DNA of 64,000 bases from Halobacteriales archaeon QS_6_64_34 (GCA_003020925.1 PXRT01000013.1:351269-415268); one strand, 5' to 3'; numbered from the stretch's first letter, positions 33,423 to 42,125 are shown. The notes: generated by a model from the letters alone, not told the origin. Numbers and translations are program-made.

Positions 33423-35072
33423 ATGAGTGGCGCACAATCCGACGGCAACACGGACAGGACGCCGGTCGAAGGTGCCGATGTCTGCGTGGTCGGTGCCGGG
33501 CCGGCGGGGGCGATGCTCTCGTACTCGCTGGCAAAACGCGGCCACGACGTAGTGATACTCGAAGCCGGCCCGCGGTTCGACAAGGAGGAACGGGTCGACC
33601 GGATGAAGACCCAGCTCCGGCCGGAGCCGAGCGACAACGAGATATGGGACATGGGCGGTGAACGGGACGCGTACTCCGCCTCGGGGGCCCACTCCTGGCT
33701 GGTGAACCAGCGCCGGGTGAAGGGTGTCGGTGGCACGAGCCTCCACTGGGGGGCGGTCGTCCCGCGGCTGTTCGAGAAGGACTTCGAGATGCAGAGCCGC
33801 TACGGACTGGGGCGGGATTGGCCAATCAGCTACGACGACCTCCGGCCCTACTACGCGCGGGCCGAGCAGGAAATCGGCGTCGCCGGCAACGAGGACGCCC
33901 CGTACCAGCCGCCCCGAGAGGAGCCGTTCCCGATGGAACCGTTCGACAAGAGCCGTCCCAGAGAGCTGTTCGAGGAGGCCGGCGAGGCCCTGGACATCAC
34001 GGTCCAGGACATGCCGATGGCCATCAACAACGGCGAGTACGACCGCGACCAGTGTCAGGGGTACGGCACCTGCCAGTTCGTCTGCCCCTCCGGCGGGAAG
34101 TACAGCGCCGACACACACGTCGAGAAGGCCGAAGCCGACGGCGCCACGGTCATCGACCGGGTGCCGGTCCAGCGCCTCAAACACGGCCCCGACGGCGAGG
34201 AGATAACCGAGGCCGTCTACAAGACGCCCGATGGCGAGACCCACAGACAGGAGGCAGACGTGTTCGTCGCCGCGGCCGGGGCCTACGAGACGCCCCGCCT
34301 GCTCCTCCTCTCGGAGTCGTCGCAGTATCCCGACGGGCTGGCAAACTCCAGCGGGACGGTCGGGAAGTACTTCATGGGCCACCCGCCAACCGCCGTCCAG
34401 GGATACCTTCCCGGCGAGGAGACGATGCCTGGTGCGTTCGGCCCGCAGGTCACGACGGCCATCCACCAGTTCTACGACAACAACCCACCGGAGAACGGCT
34501 GCGTCAACATCTTCCCGCTGAACAGCGTCGGCCCAGCCCCGTCGACGATTGCGATGAGACAGGATGGAATCGGCGACGAACTCCTGGAGACGGTTGACAA
34601 CCAGTACGGGAGCCTGCTGGGCTTCAGCATGAGTGTCGAGATGCTCCCCCGCGAGGACAACCGCATCACACTCGACCGGTCCAAGACGGACAACCACGGG
34701 AATCCGGTCCTGGACGTCCAGCTCGAACCCGGCGAGTACGCCAGGAAAGGCCAGGAGACGGGTATCGAGGTCGGCAGCGCTATCATCGAGGAACTGGGGG
34801 GCAACGTGGTCTACGCCGAGGGGACCATGACCACGGAGCACGACGAGATGGCTCCGCTCGCGAAGGGCGGCTACCACCCGATGGGCGGCACCCGGATGGG
34901 CGAAGACCCGGAGGAGAGTGTCGTCGACCCCACCCTACAGACCCACGACCTGGAGAACCTCTACATCTCCGGCGGCGGCGTCTTCGTCACCGGCGGCGCC
35001 TCAAACCCCACGCTGACGATTATGGCCCTCTCGCTGAAGGCGGCCGACCACATCCACGAGAGCGCGCTCTGA
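33423..35072 (+). CDS. GMC-family oxidoreductase (gluconate dehydrogenase large-subunit type)
   Basis: The product (549 aa) starts at ATG 33423 (MSGAQSDGNTDRTPVEGADV); GTG 33417 overlapping the previous stop is the alternative. The FAD-binding GxGxxG is VCVVGAGPAGAMLSYSLAKR (about residues 20-39), with the GMC loop GVGGTSLHWGA (about 102-112). GTCQFVCPSGGK (about 216-227) carries two cysteines. The C-terminal HPMGGTRMGEDPEESVVDPT and GASNPTLTIMALSLKAADHI (about 520-540) hold the catalytic His and Asn of GMC oxidases/dehydrogenases. With the Tat-exported small subunit it should form a membrane-linked sugar-acid dehydrogenase on the outer face. This subunit lacks its own signal, so it would be exported as a complex, as known for this type. 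Confidence 0.85.
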   Translation: MSGAQSDGNTDRTPVEGADVCVVGAGPAGAMLSYSLAKRGHDVVILEAGPRFDKEERVDRMKTQLRPEPSDNEIWDMGGERDAYSASGAHSWLVNQRRVKGVGGTSLHWGAVVPRLFEKDFEMQSRYGLGRDWPISYDDLRPYYARAEQEIGVAGNEDAPYQPPREEPFPMEPFDKSRPRELFEEAGEALDITVQDMPMAINNGEYDRDQCQGYGTCQFVCPSGGKYSADTHVEKAEADGATVIDRVPVQRLKHGPDGEEITEAVYKTPDGETHRQEADVFVAAAGAYETPRLLLLSESSQYPDGLANSSGTVGKYFMGHPPTAVQGYLPGEETMPGAFGPQVTTAIHQFYDNNPPENGCVNIFPLNSVGPAPSTIAMRQDGIGDELLETVDNQYGSLLGFSMSVEMLPREDNRITLDRSKTDNHGNPVLDVQLEPGEYARKGQETGIEVGSAIIEELGGNVVYAEGTMTTEHDEMAPLAKGGYHPMGGTRMGEDPEESVVDPTLQTHDLENLYISGGGVFVTGGASNPTLTIMALSLKAADHIHESAL

Positions 35073-35147
35073 CTGCGTCTTTTCGCTGAATTCGGACCGT
35101 CATCGAAAGCAGTCGACGCTACCGGGACGAGACGACACCGAGCCCTA

Positions 35148-35663
35148 TCAGTTGCTCGGGGTCGGCGTCGGGGTGCCCTGGTTCCGGACGGTCTCCGGAA
35201 TCCAGGCCAGGACCAGCCATTCGCCGTCGGACGGCGCGAGTGTGAACCAGTCCGTCAGGGTGGCCGGTCCGGCCGGCGAGTTGTAGGCGACCGTGGCGTG
35301 GACCTCCGCCTGGCTCTCGGACTGGGAGATGACCTCGGTCGATTCGATGTCCGCAGTGATCGCGTCGACACCGCCGTACTGTTCGAAGTCCTCCGACTTG
35401 AGCTCGGGGGCCTCGCTCTGGGGATGGTAGAGCGCGTTCGTCCCCTCGATGTCGTCGTTCCCGTACAGCGTGTCGTAGAACGTTCTCACCGTGGCTTCCG
35501 GCGAACTGAGGTCGCCGCCTCCACCGTCGCCCATACTCCCCGTCGGGGTTTCGGCTGGCGTCGAAGTCGCGGTTTCGTTGCCGTCCCCACCGGAGTCACT
35601 CGAACAGCCAGCGATGCTTGCGATGCCGATTGCGGTCGCGGTCAGCAGTTTTCTGCGTCGCAT
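35148..35663 (-). CDS. Tat-independent haloarchaeal lipoprotein, SnoaL/DUF4878-like
   Basis: The 171-aa exported lipoprotein has an N-terminal MRRRKLLTATAIGIASIAGC (RRRK and lipobox; a Tat signal is likely because of the RR-KLLT context). A Ser/Gly/Thr linker (about 21-50) follows. The mature domain, LSSPEATVRTFYDTLYGNDD then ALYHPQSEAPELK and EVHATVAYNSPAGPATLTDW, ending WLVLAWIPETV, resembles NTF2-like (SnoaL or DUF4878) folds. The ligand is unknown. Monocistronic and convergent with the GMC oxidoreductase gene. Despite the label, export by Tat is the more probable route. Confidence 0.7.
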   Translation of the reverse strand: MRRRKLLTATAIGIASIAGCSSDSGGDGNETATSTPAETPTGSMGDGGGGDLSSPEATVRTFYDTLYGNDDIEGTNALYHPQSEAPELKSEDFEQYGGVDAITADIESTEVISQSESQAEVHATVAYNSPAGPATLTDWFTLAPSDGEWLVLAWIPETVRNQGTPTPTPSN

Positions 35664-35894
35664 ACGATAACGCTGTTGTGTTAGTGTCTTAGTTCTAGGG
35701 GTAGAGACGTTAGTATCATTAGTGATTTTGCCTTCATCGAGTCCCGGGATTCCTCAGTCGGTAACTGTCTGGCGTTGGCATCCGTCAAAACCGTCGGGGA
35801 ATCGTCGACCTGGCCCCACACATCGTCGCCGTCGGAGACTCACCGACACAAACGGGCGACAGTTACAAATTCGGCGGCCCACTGGTAAGGGGTA
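35664..35894. other. 231-bp intergenic region upstream of the first CARF gene
   Basis: AT-rich near 35680-35730 (promoter region of the minus-strand lipoprotein; TTAGTATCATTAGTG). The last 40 bp (ACAGTTACAAATTCGGCGGC) share the pattern AGTTACAAA-CGGC with the region just before the second CARF gene (36833-36850), a possible common regulatory site. Confidence 0.4.
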
Positions 35895-36737
35895 ATGGAG
35901 GTCACCGACCGGGTCCACGTCGTTGCGCTCGGGTGGGAAGTCGCGCGCATCGTCGACCCGCTGTTCGAACTCAAGGCCGACAAAGTAGTGCTCATCGGGC
36001 CGCTCAGCGACGCCTGGCTCGCGGGGTTCGAAGAGGAAATGATGGCCGACTTAGAGGGGATGGACCGCCTCGAGTCCGAACTCCGCCGGGCCAACCTCTA
36101 TGACTTCGACAGCGCCGTCCAGGCGTTCAGTCAGGCCGTCAAAGACCACGAGGGCGACGACGTGTTCGTCAACGTCTCGACCGGCACCTCGCTCGCGGCT
36201 ATCGCGGGGATGATGGCCGCCCAGACCGCCGACGCGACGCCGTTCTACGTGCGGCCGGGTTTCGAGGACGATACCTCGGTCCCCGAGGACCCCGTCGTCC
36301 TCGAAGCCGGCGAGATAACGGAACTGCCCGTGTTCGAACTTGAGGGCCCCTCGACGGAACAGCTTCGGGTGCTGGCACACCTCCACGGCAAGGAGAGCGC
36401 GACCAAGAAGGAACTCATCCAGTTCGCCGAAGCCAAGGAGCTCCCCTTTATCGCCAACACCGAGGCAAAGTCCGACGAAGGTCGCTACCGGCTGCTGGAG
36501 TCACACGTCATCGACCCGCTCACCGCCGGCGACTACGTCAGCGTCGAGAAGGTCGGCCGCAAGAAGGAGGTCTACCTCGAACAGCGGGGCATCGACGCGC
36601 TGGCTGCCTTCCCGCTGGACTCTGAGACGCTAAAGACGGTCGAGGGAGACGCCGTCAACGGCCGCTCGAACCCGACGACGCCGAGCCGGGAGGCGACGTA
36701 CTCGTCCCAGCATTACGAGAGCCCGGAGACCGAGTGA
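35895..36737 (+). CDS. CARF-domain HTH regulator, HFX_2341/DUF6293 type, copy 1
   Basis: The 280-aa protein has an N-terminal CARF-like Rossmann domain (about 1-130) and a C-terminal winged helix (about 145-240). The start MEVTDRVHVVALGWEVARIV and the loop EGDDVFVNVSTGTSLAAIAG (about 90-109) contain the NVSTGT ligand-binding motif found in CARF sensors of cyclic oligoadenylate. The HTH part reads LRVLAHLHGKESATKKELIQ and DPLTAGDYVSVEKVGRKKEV. The family (DUF6293) occurs in many haloarchaea with or without CRISPR. The stop codon merges with the 80-bp palindrome, and a paralogue follows. No cas gene is near. Ligand and target are unknown. Confidence 0.8.
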   Translation: MEVTDRVHVVALGWEVARIVDPLFELKADKVVLIGPLSDAWLAGFEEEMMADLEGMDRLESELRRANLYDFDSAVQAFSQAVKDHEGDDVFVNVSTGTSLAAIAGMMAAQTADATPFYVRPGFEDDTSVPEDPVVLEAGEITELPVFELEGPSTEQLRVLAHLHGKESATKKELIQFAEAKELPFIANTEAKSDEGRYRLLESHVIDPLTAGDYVSVEKVGRKKEVYLEQRGIDALAAFPLDSETLKTVEGDAVNGRSNPTTPSREATYSSQHYESPETE

Positions 36738-36816
36738 TACTGCCGGCTGTAACGAACTGAAATAATTCGCTACCCCTGGGTGACGAATATTTTTGTGAAC
36801 GTACAGCCGGCAGTAT
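36737..36816 (+). repeat. 80-bp palindromic element, first copy
   Basis: Ends ATACTGCCGGCTGTAAC and GTACAGCCGGCAGTAT are near-perfect inverted repeats, and the middle AATTCGCTACCCC/GGGTGACGAATAT pairs imperfectly, so the whole element can fold into one cruciform or RNA hairpin. The first base is the last base of the CARF gene's TGA. It is about 80 percent like 55158-55237 on the opposite strand. It ends 51 bp before the second CARF gene. Confidence 0.75.
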
Positions 36817-36866
36817 GAGCGCCGGATACCATAGTTACAAACCGGCCGACGTGCTACGGATTCTCA

Positions 36867-37769
36867 ATGGAGGTAACGGACCGGGTCCACATCGTCGCGC
36901 AGGGCTGGGAGACCGCTCGCGTCGTCGAGCCGATATACGACCTCAAAGCCGACAAGGTCGTCATGCTCTTTCGCGAGGGCGTGTTGCCCGACGACGTCCC
37001 CGACTTCGAGCGAGAGATGCTCGACGACCTCGAAGCGACCGAACGCCTCGGGATAGAGATTCGGGAGGCGGACCTCTATGACCTCGACAGCGCCGTCCAG
37101 GCGTTCAGTCAGGCCGTCAAGGACCACGAGGGCGACGACGTCTACATCAACGTCTCCACGGGCAGTCAGATAGCGTCCATCGCCGGGATGATGGCCGCCC
37201 AGACTGCCGACGCCACGCCCTTCTACGTGCGGTCGAGGACGGCCGACCTGGACGCTGCGGAGGTCAGAACCCCTGACGAGCCGGTGTTCCCGGCCGCCGG
37301 CGAGATAACGGAGCTACCGGTGTTCGGGCTTCGGGGCCCCTCGCCCGAACAGCTTCGAATGCTCGCGTATCTCTACGGGGAGGACGGCGCAACCAAGAAA
37401 AAGCTCATCGAGTTCGCACAGGCGGAGGCGCTCCCCTTTATCGCCGACACGGAGGCCAACTCCGACGAGGGACTGTACCGACTGCTCGAATCGCACATCA
37501 TCGACCCGCTCACCGACGGCGGCTACGTCCGTGTCGAGAAAGCCGGCCGCAAGAAGGAGGTCTACCTCGAACAGCGGGGCGTCGACGCGCTGGCCGCGTT
37601 TCCACTGGAAACGGAGACGGTCGAGGCGGTCGCATCCGGAACCGATACCCCGGAGAAGTTCATCGATAAGTGGGGCGGCGGACGGTACGAACGTATCTCG
37701 GTCAACCCGCAGGAAAAAGAAGCGTGGCACCCCTTCGCTGACAGTCTGTACGACAGCGGCGACGAGTGA
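36867..37769 (+). CDS. CARF-domain HTH regulator, HFX_2341/DUF6293 type, copy 2
   Basis: The 300-aa tandem paralogue of the preceding gene begins MEVTDRVHIVAQGWETARVV. CARF loop: EGDDVYINVSTGSQIASIAG (about 90-109), so the ligand motif is STGS instead of STGT. The helix-turn-helix LRMLAYLYGEDGATKKKLIE and the wing GGYVRVEKAGRKKEVYLEQR are almost identical to copy 1, while a 10-residue insertion (TADLDAAEVRTPDE) and an extra C-terminal segment (WGGGRYERISVNPQEKEAWH) differ. The shared HTH and different sensor loop suggest overlapping DNA targets with altered ligand response; this is inference. A tRNA-Ser end fragment follows it. Confidence 0.8.
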   Translation: MEVTDRVHIVAQGWETARVVEPIYDLKADKVVMLFREGVLPDDVPDFEREMLDDLEATERLGIEIREADLYDLDSAVQAFSQAVKDHEGDDVYINVSTGSQIASIAGMMAAQTADATPFYVRSRTADLDAAEVRTPDEPVFPAAGEITELPVFGLRGPSPEQLRMLAYLYGEDGATKKKLIEFAQAEALPFIADTEANSDEGLYRLLESHIIDPLTDGGYVRVEKAGRKKEVYLEQRGVDALAAFPLETETVEAVASGTDTPEKFIDKWGGGRYERISVNPQEKEAWHPFADSLYDSGDE

Positions 37770-37786
37770 CTCGTCGGTTGTGAGAG

Positions 37787-37808
37787 ACGCCGAGGAGGAG
37801 ATTTGAAC
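37787..37808 (-). repeat. 22-bp duplicate of the tRNA-Ser 3' end (att-like)
   Basis: ACGCCGAGGAGGAGATTTGAAC is an exact copy of 37917-37938, which is the T-arm/acceptor 3' part of tRNA-Ser(CGA). The 108 bp between the two copies contain no gene. Such partial tRNA copies arise at integration sites of mobile elements. A second inverted half, TTCAAATCTCC, lies at 37850-37860 and pairs with GGAGATTTGAA at 37797-37807. Confidence 0.6.
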
Positions 37809-37917
37809 CACGCCCAGACGTGCTCGTTCCTGCGCGCGACTGTTCTCATTCAAATCTCCACGGTGACGGCACCTGGCGCTGCTGACTCGCTCCGCTCGTC
37901 AGGTTGCGCCAGTAGAA

Positions 37918-38002
37918 CGCCGAGGAGGAGATTTGAACTCCTGAGTCCGTGAGGACAGTTGCTTTCGAGGCAACCGCCTTGGCCAGGCTAGGCTACCTCG
38001 GC
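37918..38002 (-). tRNA. tRNA-Ser, anticodon CGA
   Basis: On the minus strand the sequence begins GCCGAGG (acceptor, pairing with CCTCGGC at the 3' end), contains an anticodon stem GTTGC/GCAAC around the seven-base loop CTCGAAA (anticodon CGA), a long variable arm and a T arm GGAGTTCAAATCTCC. The discriminator is G73, typical of tRNA-Ser, and the long variable arm excludes other isoacceptors that decode UCG. CCA is not encoded. Length is 85 nt, and I see no intron. Confidence 0.88.
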
Positions 38003-38077
38003 TCGGTTCCGACTTTCGCCGTCTGCTCTTTAGGCGTTTCGATTGGCCGAGTGACTCGGTAGCACGCGCCAGCCGTC

Positions 38078-38159
38078 ATACGGTCGGTTGTAACGATTTA
38101 CCGGTGATTTGCCGAGGCGGGGCCGGCAAATCACGGAAATGGCTTCCAACCGACCGTAT
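38078..38159 (-). repeat. 82-bp palindromic element abutting the hyuB stop
   Basis: ATACGGTCGGTTG (38078-38090) pairs with CAACCGACCGTAT (38147-38159), and GGTGATTTGCCG with CGGCAAATCAC inside. Read with hyuB it starts at the stop codon as TGATACGGTCGG. Its ends ATACGGTCGGTTGTAACGA are close to ATACTGCCGGCTGTAACGA at 36737. The internal CGATTTACCGG matches the CGATTTACC of the short copies. Confidence 0.7.
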
Positions 38160-39697
38160 CACTCCTCGGAGTCGCCGTACCCCCCGCCACCGGGCGTCTC
38201 GACGCGAACCGTCGTGCCCGCCTCGACTTCGCGGGTCACCTTCGCCGGGACGGGCTCGCCGTCGATGAGATTCCGACCGCACGTGCCCGCCGAGCCGCCG
38301 GCCAGCCCCCACGGCGCGTGGCGGCGCCGCTCGGTCAGCAGGGAGACGGTTGCGTCGGTCTCGACGGTGAGTTCGCGGACCAACCCGTCACCGCCGGAGT
38401 GTCGGCCCGCACCGCCGCTGTCCCGCCGAAGGCTGTACGTCTCGACACGGAGTGGGTAGGCGACTTCGAGGGCCTCGACGGGCGTGTTCAGGGTGTTCGT
38501 CGTCCCGACCTGCACGCCGCTTGGACCGTCCACACCGCTACTTGCACCCATCCCGCCGCCGATGGTCTCGTAGTAGCTGAAGCCGGCGCCGCCGACGACG
38601 AGGTTGTTCATCGTCCCCTGGCCGGCGGCGGGAACGCGGTCCGGGACCGCCTGGGCGAGCGCCCGGAAGACCACGTCGGCGACGCGCTGGCTCGTCTCGA
38701 CGTTGCCGCCGACGACGGCCGCCGGCGGCTCGGGGTTGAGCAGCGTGCCCGCCGGCGCGTGGACGTCGATCGGGTCGTAACAGCCCGCGTTGGGCGGGAC
38801 GTCGGGGTCGGTCACCGAGCGCACGGCGAAGTACACCGCGCTCTTGGCGACCGACAGCGGCGCGTTGACGTTGCCCGCGACCTGGGGCGCCGTCCCCGAG
38901 AAGTCGACCGACAGTCGGTCGCCGTCGACGGTCACTGTCACCTCGATGGGGATGTCGGCGTCGGTGATGCCGTCGCCCTCCAGCCGGTCGGTCGCGGTGT
39001 AGCTACCGTCCGGGAAGTCGGCCAGTTCCGCCGCGACGCGCTTGCGGGAGTAGTCCCGGACGGCGTCAAAGGCCGCCAGCAGCCGGTCGCCGTGGTCGTC
39101 GAGCAGTTCGCCGACGCGCTCGGCACCGCGCTCGTTGGCGCCCAGTTGGGCCCGCAGGTCCGCTCGGCGCTGGGCCGGGTTGCGGACGTTCGCCGCGATG
39201 AGGTCCCAGACGGCGTCGACGCGCTCGCCGCCGGCCACCAGCCGGGTCGGCGGGATGCGCAGTCCTTCCTGCTGGATGTCCCGAGCCCCGGCGGGCATAC
39301 TGCCGGGAGCCGTCCCGCCCACGTCGGCGTGGTGGGCCCGGGAGACGGCGTAGCCGACGATGCGGTCCTCGGGGACGATAGGTGAGACGAGCGTCACGTC
39401 CGGCAGATGCGTCCCGCCGGCAAAGGGGTCGTTCAGGACGAACACGTCGCCCGGCTCCGGCTTTCGGTCCAGTACGGCATCGACGGCCTCGGGCATCGCG
39501 CCCAGGTGGACCGGGATATGTTCGGCCTGGGCCACGAGCTGTCCCTCGGCGTCGAACAGCGCCGTCGAGCAATCCCGTCGCTCGGTGATGTTCGGCGAGA
39601 ACGCCCCCCGGACGAGGACCTCGCCCATCTCCTCGGCGACGCTCTCCAGTTGGTTGCGCAGGATTTCGAGTTCGATGGCATCTATGTCCGGTGTCAT
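38159..39697 (-). CDS. hyuB: hydantoinase B / oxoprolinase-type subunit
   Basis: The product (512 aa) starts at ATG 39697 ([20 protein letters not shown]), overlapping the hyuA stop in ATGA; the longer open frame upstream is the shadow of hyuA. It carries HyuB motifs: [20 protein letters not shown] (about 31-50), [20 protein letters not shown] (about 55-74), [20 protein letters not shown] (about 82-101), and [20 protein letters not shown] near the C-terminus. HyuA-HyuB pairs hydrolyse cyclic amides (hydantoins or 5-oxoproline) with ATP. The pair is complete; the exact substrate cannot be read from sequence. The gene ends at a palindromic element. Confidence 0.9.
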   Translation of the reverse strand: MTPDIDAIELEILRNQLESVAEEMGEVLVRGAFSPNITERRDCSTALFDAEGQLVAQAEHIPVHLGAMPEAVDAVLDRKPEPGDVFVLNDPFAGGTHLPDVTLVSPIVPEDRIVGYAVSRAHHADVGGTAPGSMPAGARDIQQEGLRIPPTRLVAGGERVDAVWDLIAANVRNPAQRRADLRAQLGANERGAERVGELLDDHGDRLLAAFDAVRDYSRKRVAAELADFPDGSYTATDRLEGDGITDADIPIEVTVTVDGDRLSVDFSGTAPQVAGNVNAPLSVAKSAVYFAVRSVTDPDVPPNAGCYDPIDVHAPAGTLLNPEPPAAVVGGNVETSQRVADVVFRALAQAVPDRVPAAGQGTMNNLVVGGAGFSYYETIGGGMGASSGVDGPSGVQVGTTNTLNTPVEALEVAYPLRVETYSLRRDSGGAGRHSGGDGLVRELTVETDATVSLLTERRRHAPWGLAGGSAGTCGRNLIDGEPVPAKVTREVEAGTTVRVETPGGGGYGDSEE

Positions 39698-41676
39698 CGA
39701 CTCGCCTCCAGCCGAAGTGTCCCCCGCTCGTCGACGGTCAGCGACCATCCCGGCGGGACGACGACGGTGCTCTCGCCGCCCGCGACGATGGCCGGGCCGT
39801 CCGCTGTCGCGCCCGCTCCGAGCGACCCCCAGGCTAGCACCGGTGTCTCCCTGAACTCCCCGTCGAAGGAGACGTCCCGAGAGCGTCGGTCGGCGGCCTC
39901 GCCCGCTTCGTGACCGAGAGGCGGTAGCTCGTGGGTCACGGTCGCCGTTGCCCGGAGTGTGACGAGTTCGATGGCGGCGTCCAGCCGATAGCCGTGAGCG
40001 CGCTCGTGGGCGGCGTGGAAGCGAGCTTCGAGGTCGTCGGGGTCGAACGCCCCGATTCCGACACCGAGTTCGTGACTCTGTCCCGCATAGCGACAGTCGG
40101 CCTCGAAGTCGACGGCGGCGGCCCCGGGGTCGGCCGTCTCCTCGAGGACTGTCGCTTCGAGGTCCTCGAGCACGGCCCGAACGGCGTCGGTCTCGGCCGC
40201 CCCGAGCGTCGTCCGATAGGTGCGGATGGCGTCGTGGCGCTCGTCGGCCGCCAAAAGGCCGAGCGCGGAGAGGACGCCACTCGCTCGTGGGACGACCACC
40301 CGACCGACGCCCAGCCTGTCGGCGAGTGCGGCGGCGTGCATCGGCCCGGCACCGCCGAAGGCACAGATACCGAACTCGCGGGGGTCGTGGCCCCGTTCGG
40401 CCGTCACGGCGCGGATGGTCCGTGTCATCGTCGCGTTGGCGACGCGGTACACCCCACGGGCGGCCTCGAAGGGGCCGTCGAGGTCGGCCTCGCGGGCGAG
40501 GTCGGCCAGTGCCTCCCGGGCCGCGTCGGCGTCCAGCTCGACCGAGCCACCGAGCGTCGTCTCGGGGCCGAGATACCCCAGAGCGAGGGCGGCATCGGTC
40601 ACCGTCGGCTCGGTGCCTCCGCGACCGTAACACGCGGGGCCCGGCTCCGCACCGGCCGATTCGGGCCCGACGCGCAGCGCGCCGCCCGAATCGACCCAGG
40701 CGACAGAACCCCCGCCGGCGCCGACGGTCTCGACGTCGACCATCGGTACCCGGACGGGGCGGTCGCCCACGTCGGCGTCGGTCGTCCGCCGGACGTCGCC
40801 GTCCCGAACGAGCGAGACGTCACTGGAGGTCCCACCCATGTCGAAGGTTACGAGGCCGGCGACATCGTCCGGCTCGAACGCGCTGGCGCCGATGACGCCG
40901 GCGGCCGGTCCCGAAAGCGCCGTCGTCACGGCGTTACCCGCGACGGTCTCGATGTCGGCGATACCGCCGTTGGACTGCATGATGCGGGGCGCTGGCAGTC
41001 CCAGCTCGCGGGCCTCGGTCTCGAGCTGGCCGAGATAGGCCGAAAGCACCGGCGTCACGAAGGCGTCGGCCACCGTCGTCGCGGTGCGCTCGTACTCGCG
41101 GAACGCCCCGAGCACCTCGTGGCTGGCCGAGACGGGGGCGTCGAATTCGTCGCGGAGTATTGCCGCTACCTCGGCCTCGTTCTCGGGGTGGGCGTAGGCG
41201 TGCAACAGCGACACTGCGACCGCCTCGGCGTCGATGTCGTCGGCCAGTTCCCGGACCGCCTCGGGGTCGACCGGCCGCTCGATGCCCTCGGGCGTGGCTC
41301 GCTCGTCGAGTTCGTACCGCCGCGCCGCCGGGACGAGCGGGTCGGGCCGCGCGACCGACTGGTCGTAGAGGTCGGGGCGGGCCTGCCGGCCGATGGCGAG
41401 TGTGTCCCCGAAGCCGGCCGTCGTCACCAGTGCCGTCTGTGCGCCGTCGGTCTCCAGTAGCGCGTTCGTCGCGACGGTCATCGCGTGGCGGAACCGGGAG
41501 ACGGCGGCGGGCTCGACGCCGGCCGCCTCACAGGCCGCCTCGATGCCCGCGACGACGCCCTCGTGCTGTGGGGTCGTCGAGGGGACCTTCGCCGTCGTCA
41601 GCCCGCTCGGCCCGACCACCAGTACGTCGGTGAAGGTGCCGCCGACATCGACGCCGACACGTACCGTATCGTCCAT
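39694..41676 (-). CDS. hyuA: hydantoinase A / oxoprolinase-type ATPase subunit
   Basis: The 660-aa subunit of the hydantoinase/oxoprolinase complex binds ATP. Its N-terminal actin-like motif is VGVDVGGTFTDVLVVG (about residues 7-22), followed by RFRHAMTVATNALLE (about 62-76). It contains FDMGGTSSDVSLVRDGDVRR (about 281-300), GGSVAWVDSGGALRVGPESA (about 330-349) and CAFGGAGPMHAAALADRLGV (about 456-475). Length is typical. It overlaps hyuB by four bases (ATGA), and a gtrA gene lies upstream with a 32-bp gap. Likely an operon. Confidence 0.9.
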   Translation of the reverse strand: MDDTVRVGVDVGGTFTDVLVVGPSGLTTAKVPSTTPQHEGVVAGIEAACEAAGVEPAAVSRFRHAMTVATNALLETDGAQTALVTTAGFGDTLAIGRQARPDLYDQSVARPDPLVPAARRYELDERATPEGIERPVDPEAVRELADDIDAEAVAVSLLHAYAHPENEAEVAAILRDEFDAPVSASHEVLGAFREYERTATTVADAFVTPVLSAYLGQLETEARELGLPAPRIMQSNGGIADIETVAGNAVTTALSGPAAGVIGASAFEPDDVAGLVTFDMGGTSSDVSLVRDGDVRRTTDADVGDRPVRVPMVDVETVGAGGGSVAWVDSGGALRVGPESAGAEPGPACYGRGGTEPTVTDAALALGYLGPETTLGGSVELDADAAREALADLAREADLDGPFEAARGVYRVANATMTRTIRAVTAERGHDPREFGICAFGGAGPMHAAALADRLGVGRVVVPRASGVLSALGLLAADERHDAIRTYRTTLGAAETDAVRAVLEDLEATVLEETADPGAAAVDFEADCRYAGQSHELGVGIGAFDPDDLEARFHAAHERAHGYRLDAAIELVTLRATATVTHELPPLGHEAGEAADRRSRDVSFDGEFRETPVLAWGSLGAGATADGPAIVAGGESTVVVPPGWSLTVDERGTLRLEASR

Positions 41677-41708
41677 GGCCCGTCTGCGGTCGCCCGCGAC
41701 AAAAACGC

Positions 41709-42119
41709 CTAGTTCCAGGTCCAGGCTGCATCGAGCGCGTACCGGTACAGGCCGGTGACACAGATTGCGACGGCGTTGCCGACCAGATACTCGGCGGTCC
41801 CAAGCGTCACCAGCACGTAGAGGACGCCGAGCTGGAGCGGGATAGCCGTCCCCCGGACGAGGTTCGTCTTGCCAAGTCCCACGGCGTACTCCCGAATCGA
41901 GGTGTGGCGCGACCGGTGAAACGTCCAGGCGTTGTTGAGGACGTACTGGAACAGGATGGTCACCTCGATAGCGACCAGGGCGCCGACGAGATAGTTCACG
42001 CCACCGAGGTCAACGAACAGCCACAGGAGCGCGAGCTGGAGGGTGGCTGCCGTACAGCCCACGAGGAAGAACCGAAGGAGCCGCTCCCGTCGCAGCGACG
42101 TGGCGACGCCAAACGACAT
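41709..42119 (-). CDS. GtrA-family membrane protein
   Basis: The 136-aa protein has four transmembrane helices and the GtrA pattern: RRERLLRFFLVGCTAATLQL (about 9-28), VGALVAIEVTILFQYVLNNA (about 45-64), WTFHRS, and the final CVTGLYRYALDAAWTWN. GtrA proteins flip or escort undecaprenyl- or dolichol-linked sugars in glycosylation. The conserved N-N-x-W-TF (LNNAWTF) motif is present. It may serve S-layer or lipid glycosylation, possibly with the adjacent sulfatase-like enzyme, which is inference from position only. Confidence 0.85.
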   Translation of the reverse strand: MSFGVATSLRRERLLRFFLVGCTAATLQLALLWLFVDLGGVNYLVGALVAIEVTILFQYVLNNAWTFHRSRHTSIREYAVGLGKTNLVRGTAIPLQLGVLYVLVTLGTAEYLVGNAVAICVTGLYRYALDAAWTWN

Positions 42120-42125
42120 GAAAAC

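Noticed and set aside
35895-37769. a CRISPR-Cas locus around the CARF proteins
   Set aside because: No cas gene and no repeat-spacer array were found; CARF domain alone does not prove a CRISPR system.
37787-37860. possible second tRNA-Ser gene
   Set aside because: Only the 3' T-arm/acceptor part is present; no anticodon arm can be folded.
38159-40633. 824-aa reading of hyuB extended upstream
   Set aside because: The first 312 residues are Arg-rich shadow of hyuA; the true start [10 protein letters not shown] at 39697 overlaps the hyuA stop as ATGA.
39931-41460. 509-aa open frame opposite hyuA
   Set aside because: Composition is repetitive (Arg/Gly/Asp) and no domain is visible; hyuA with full motifs occupies the other strand.
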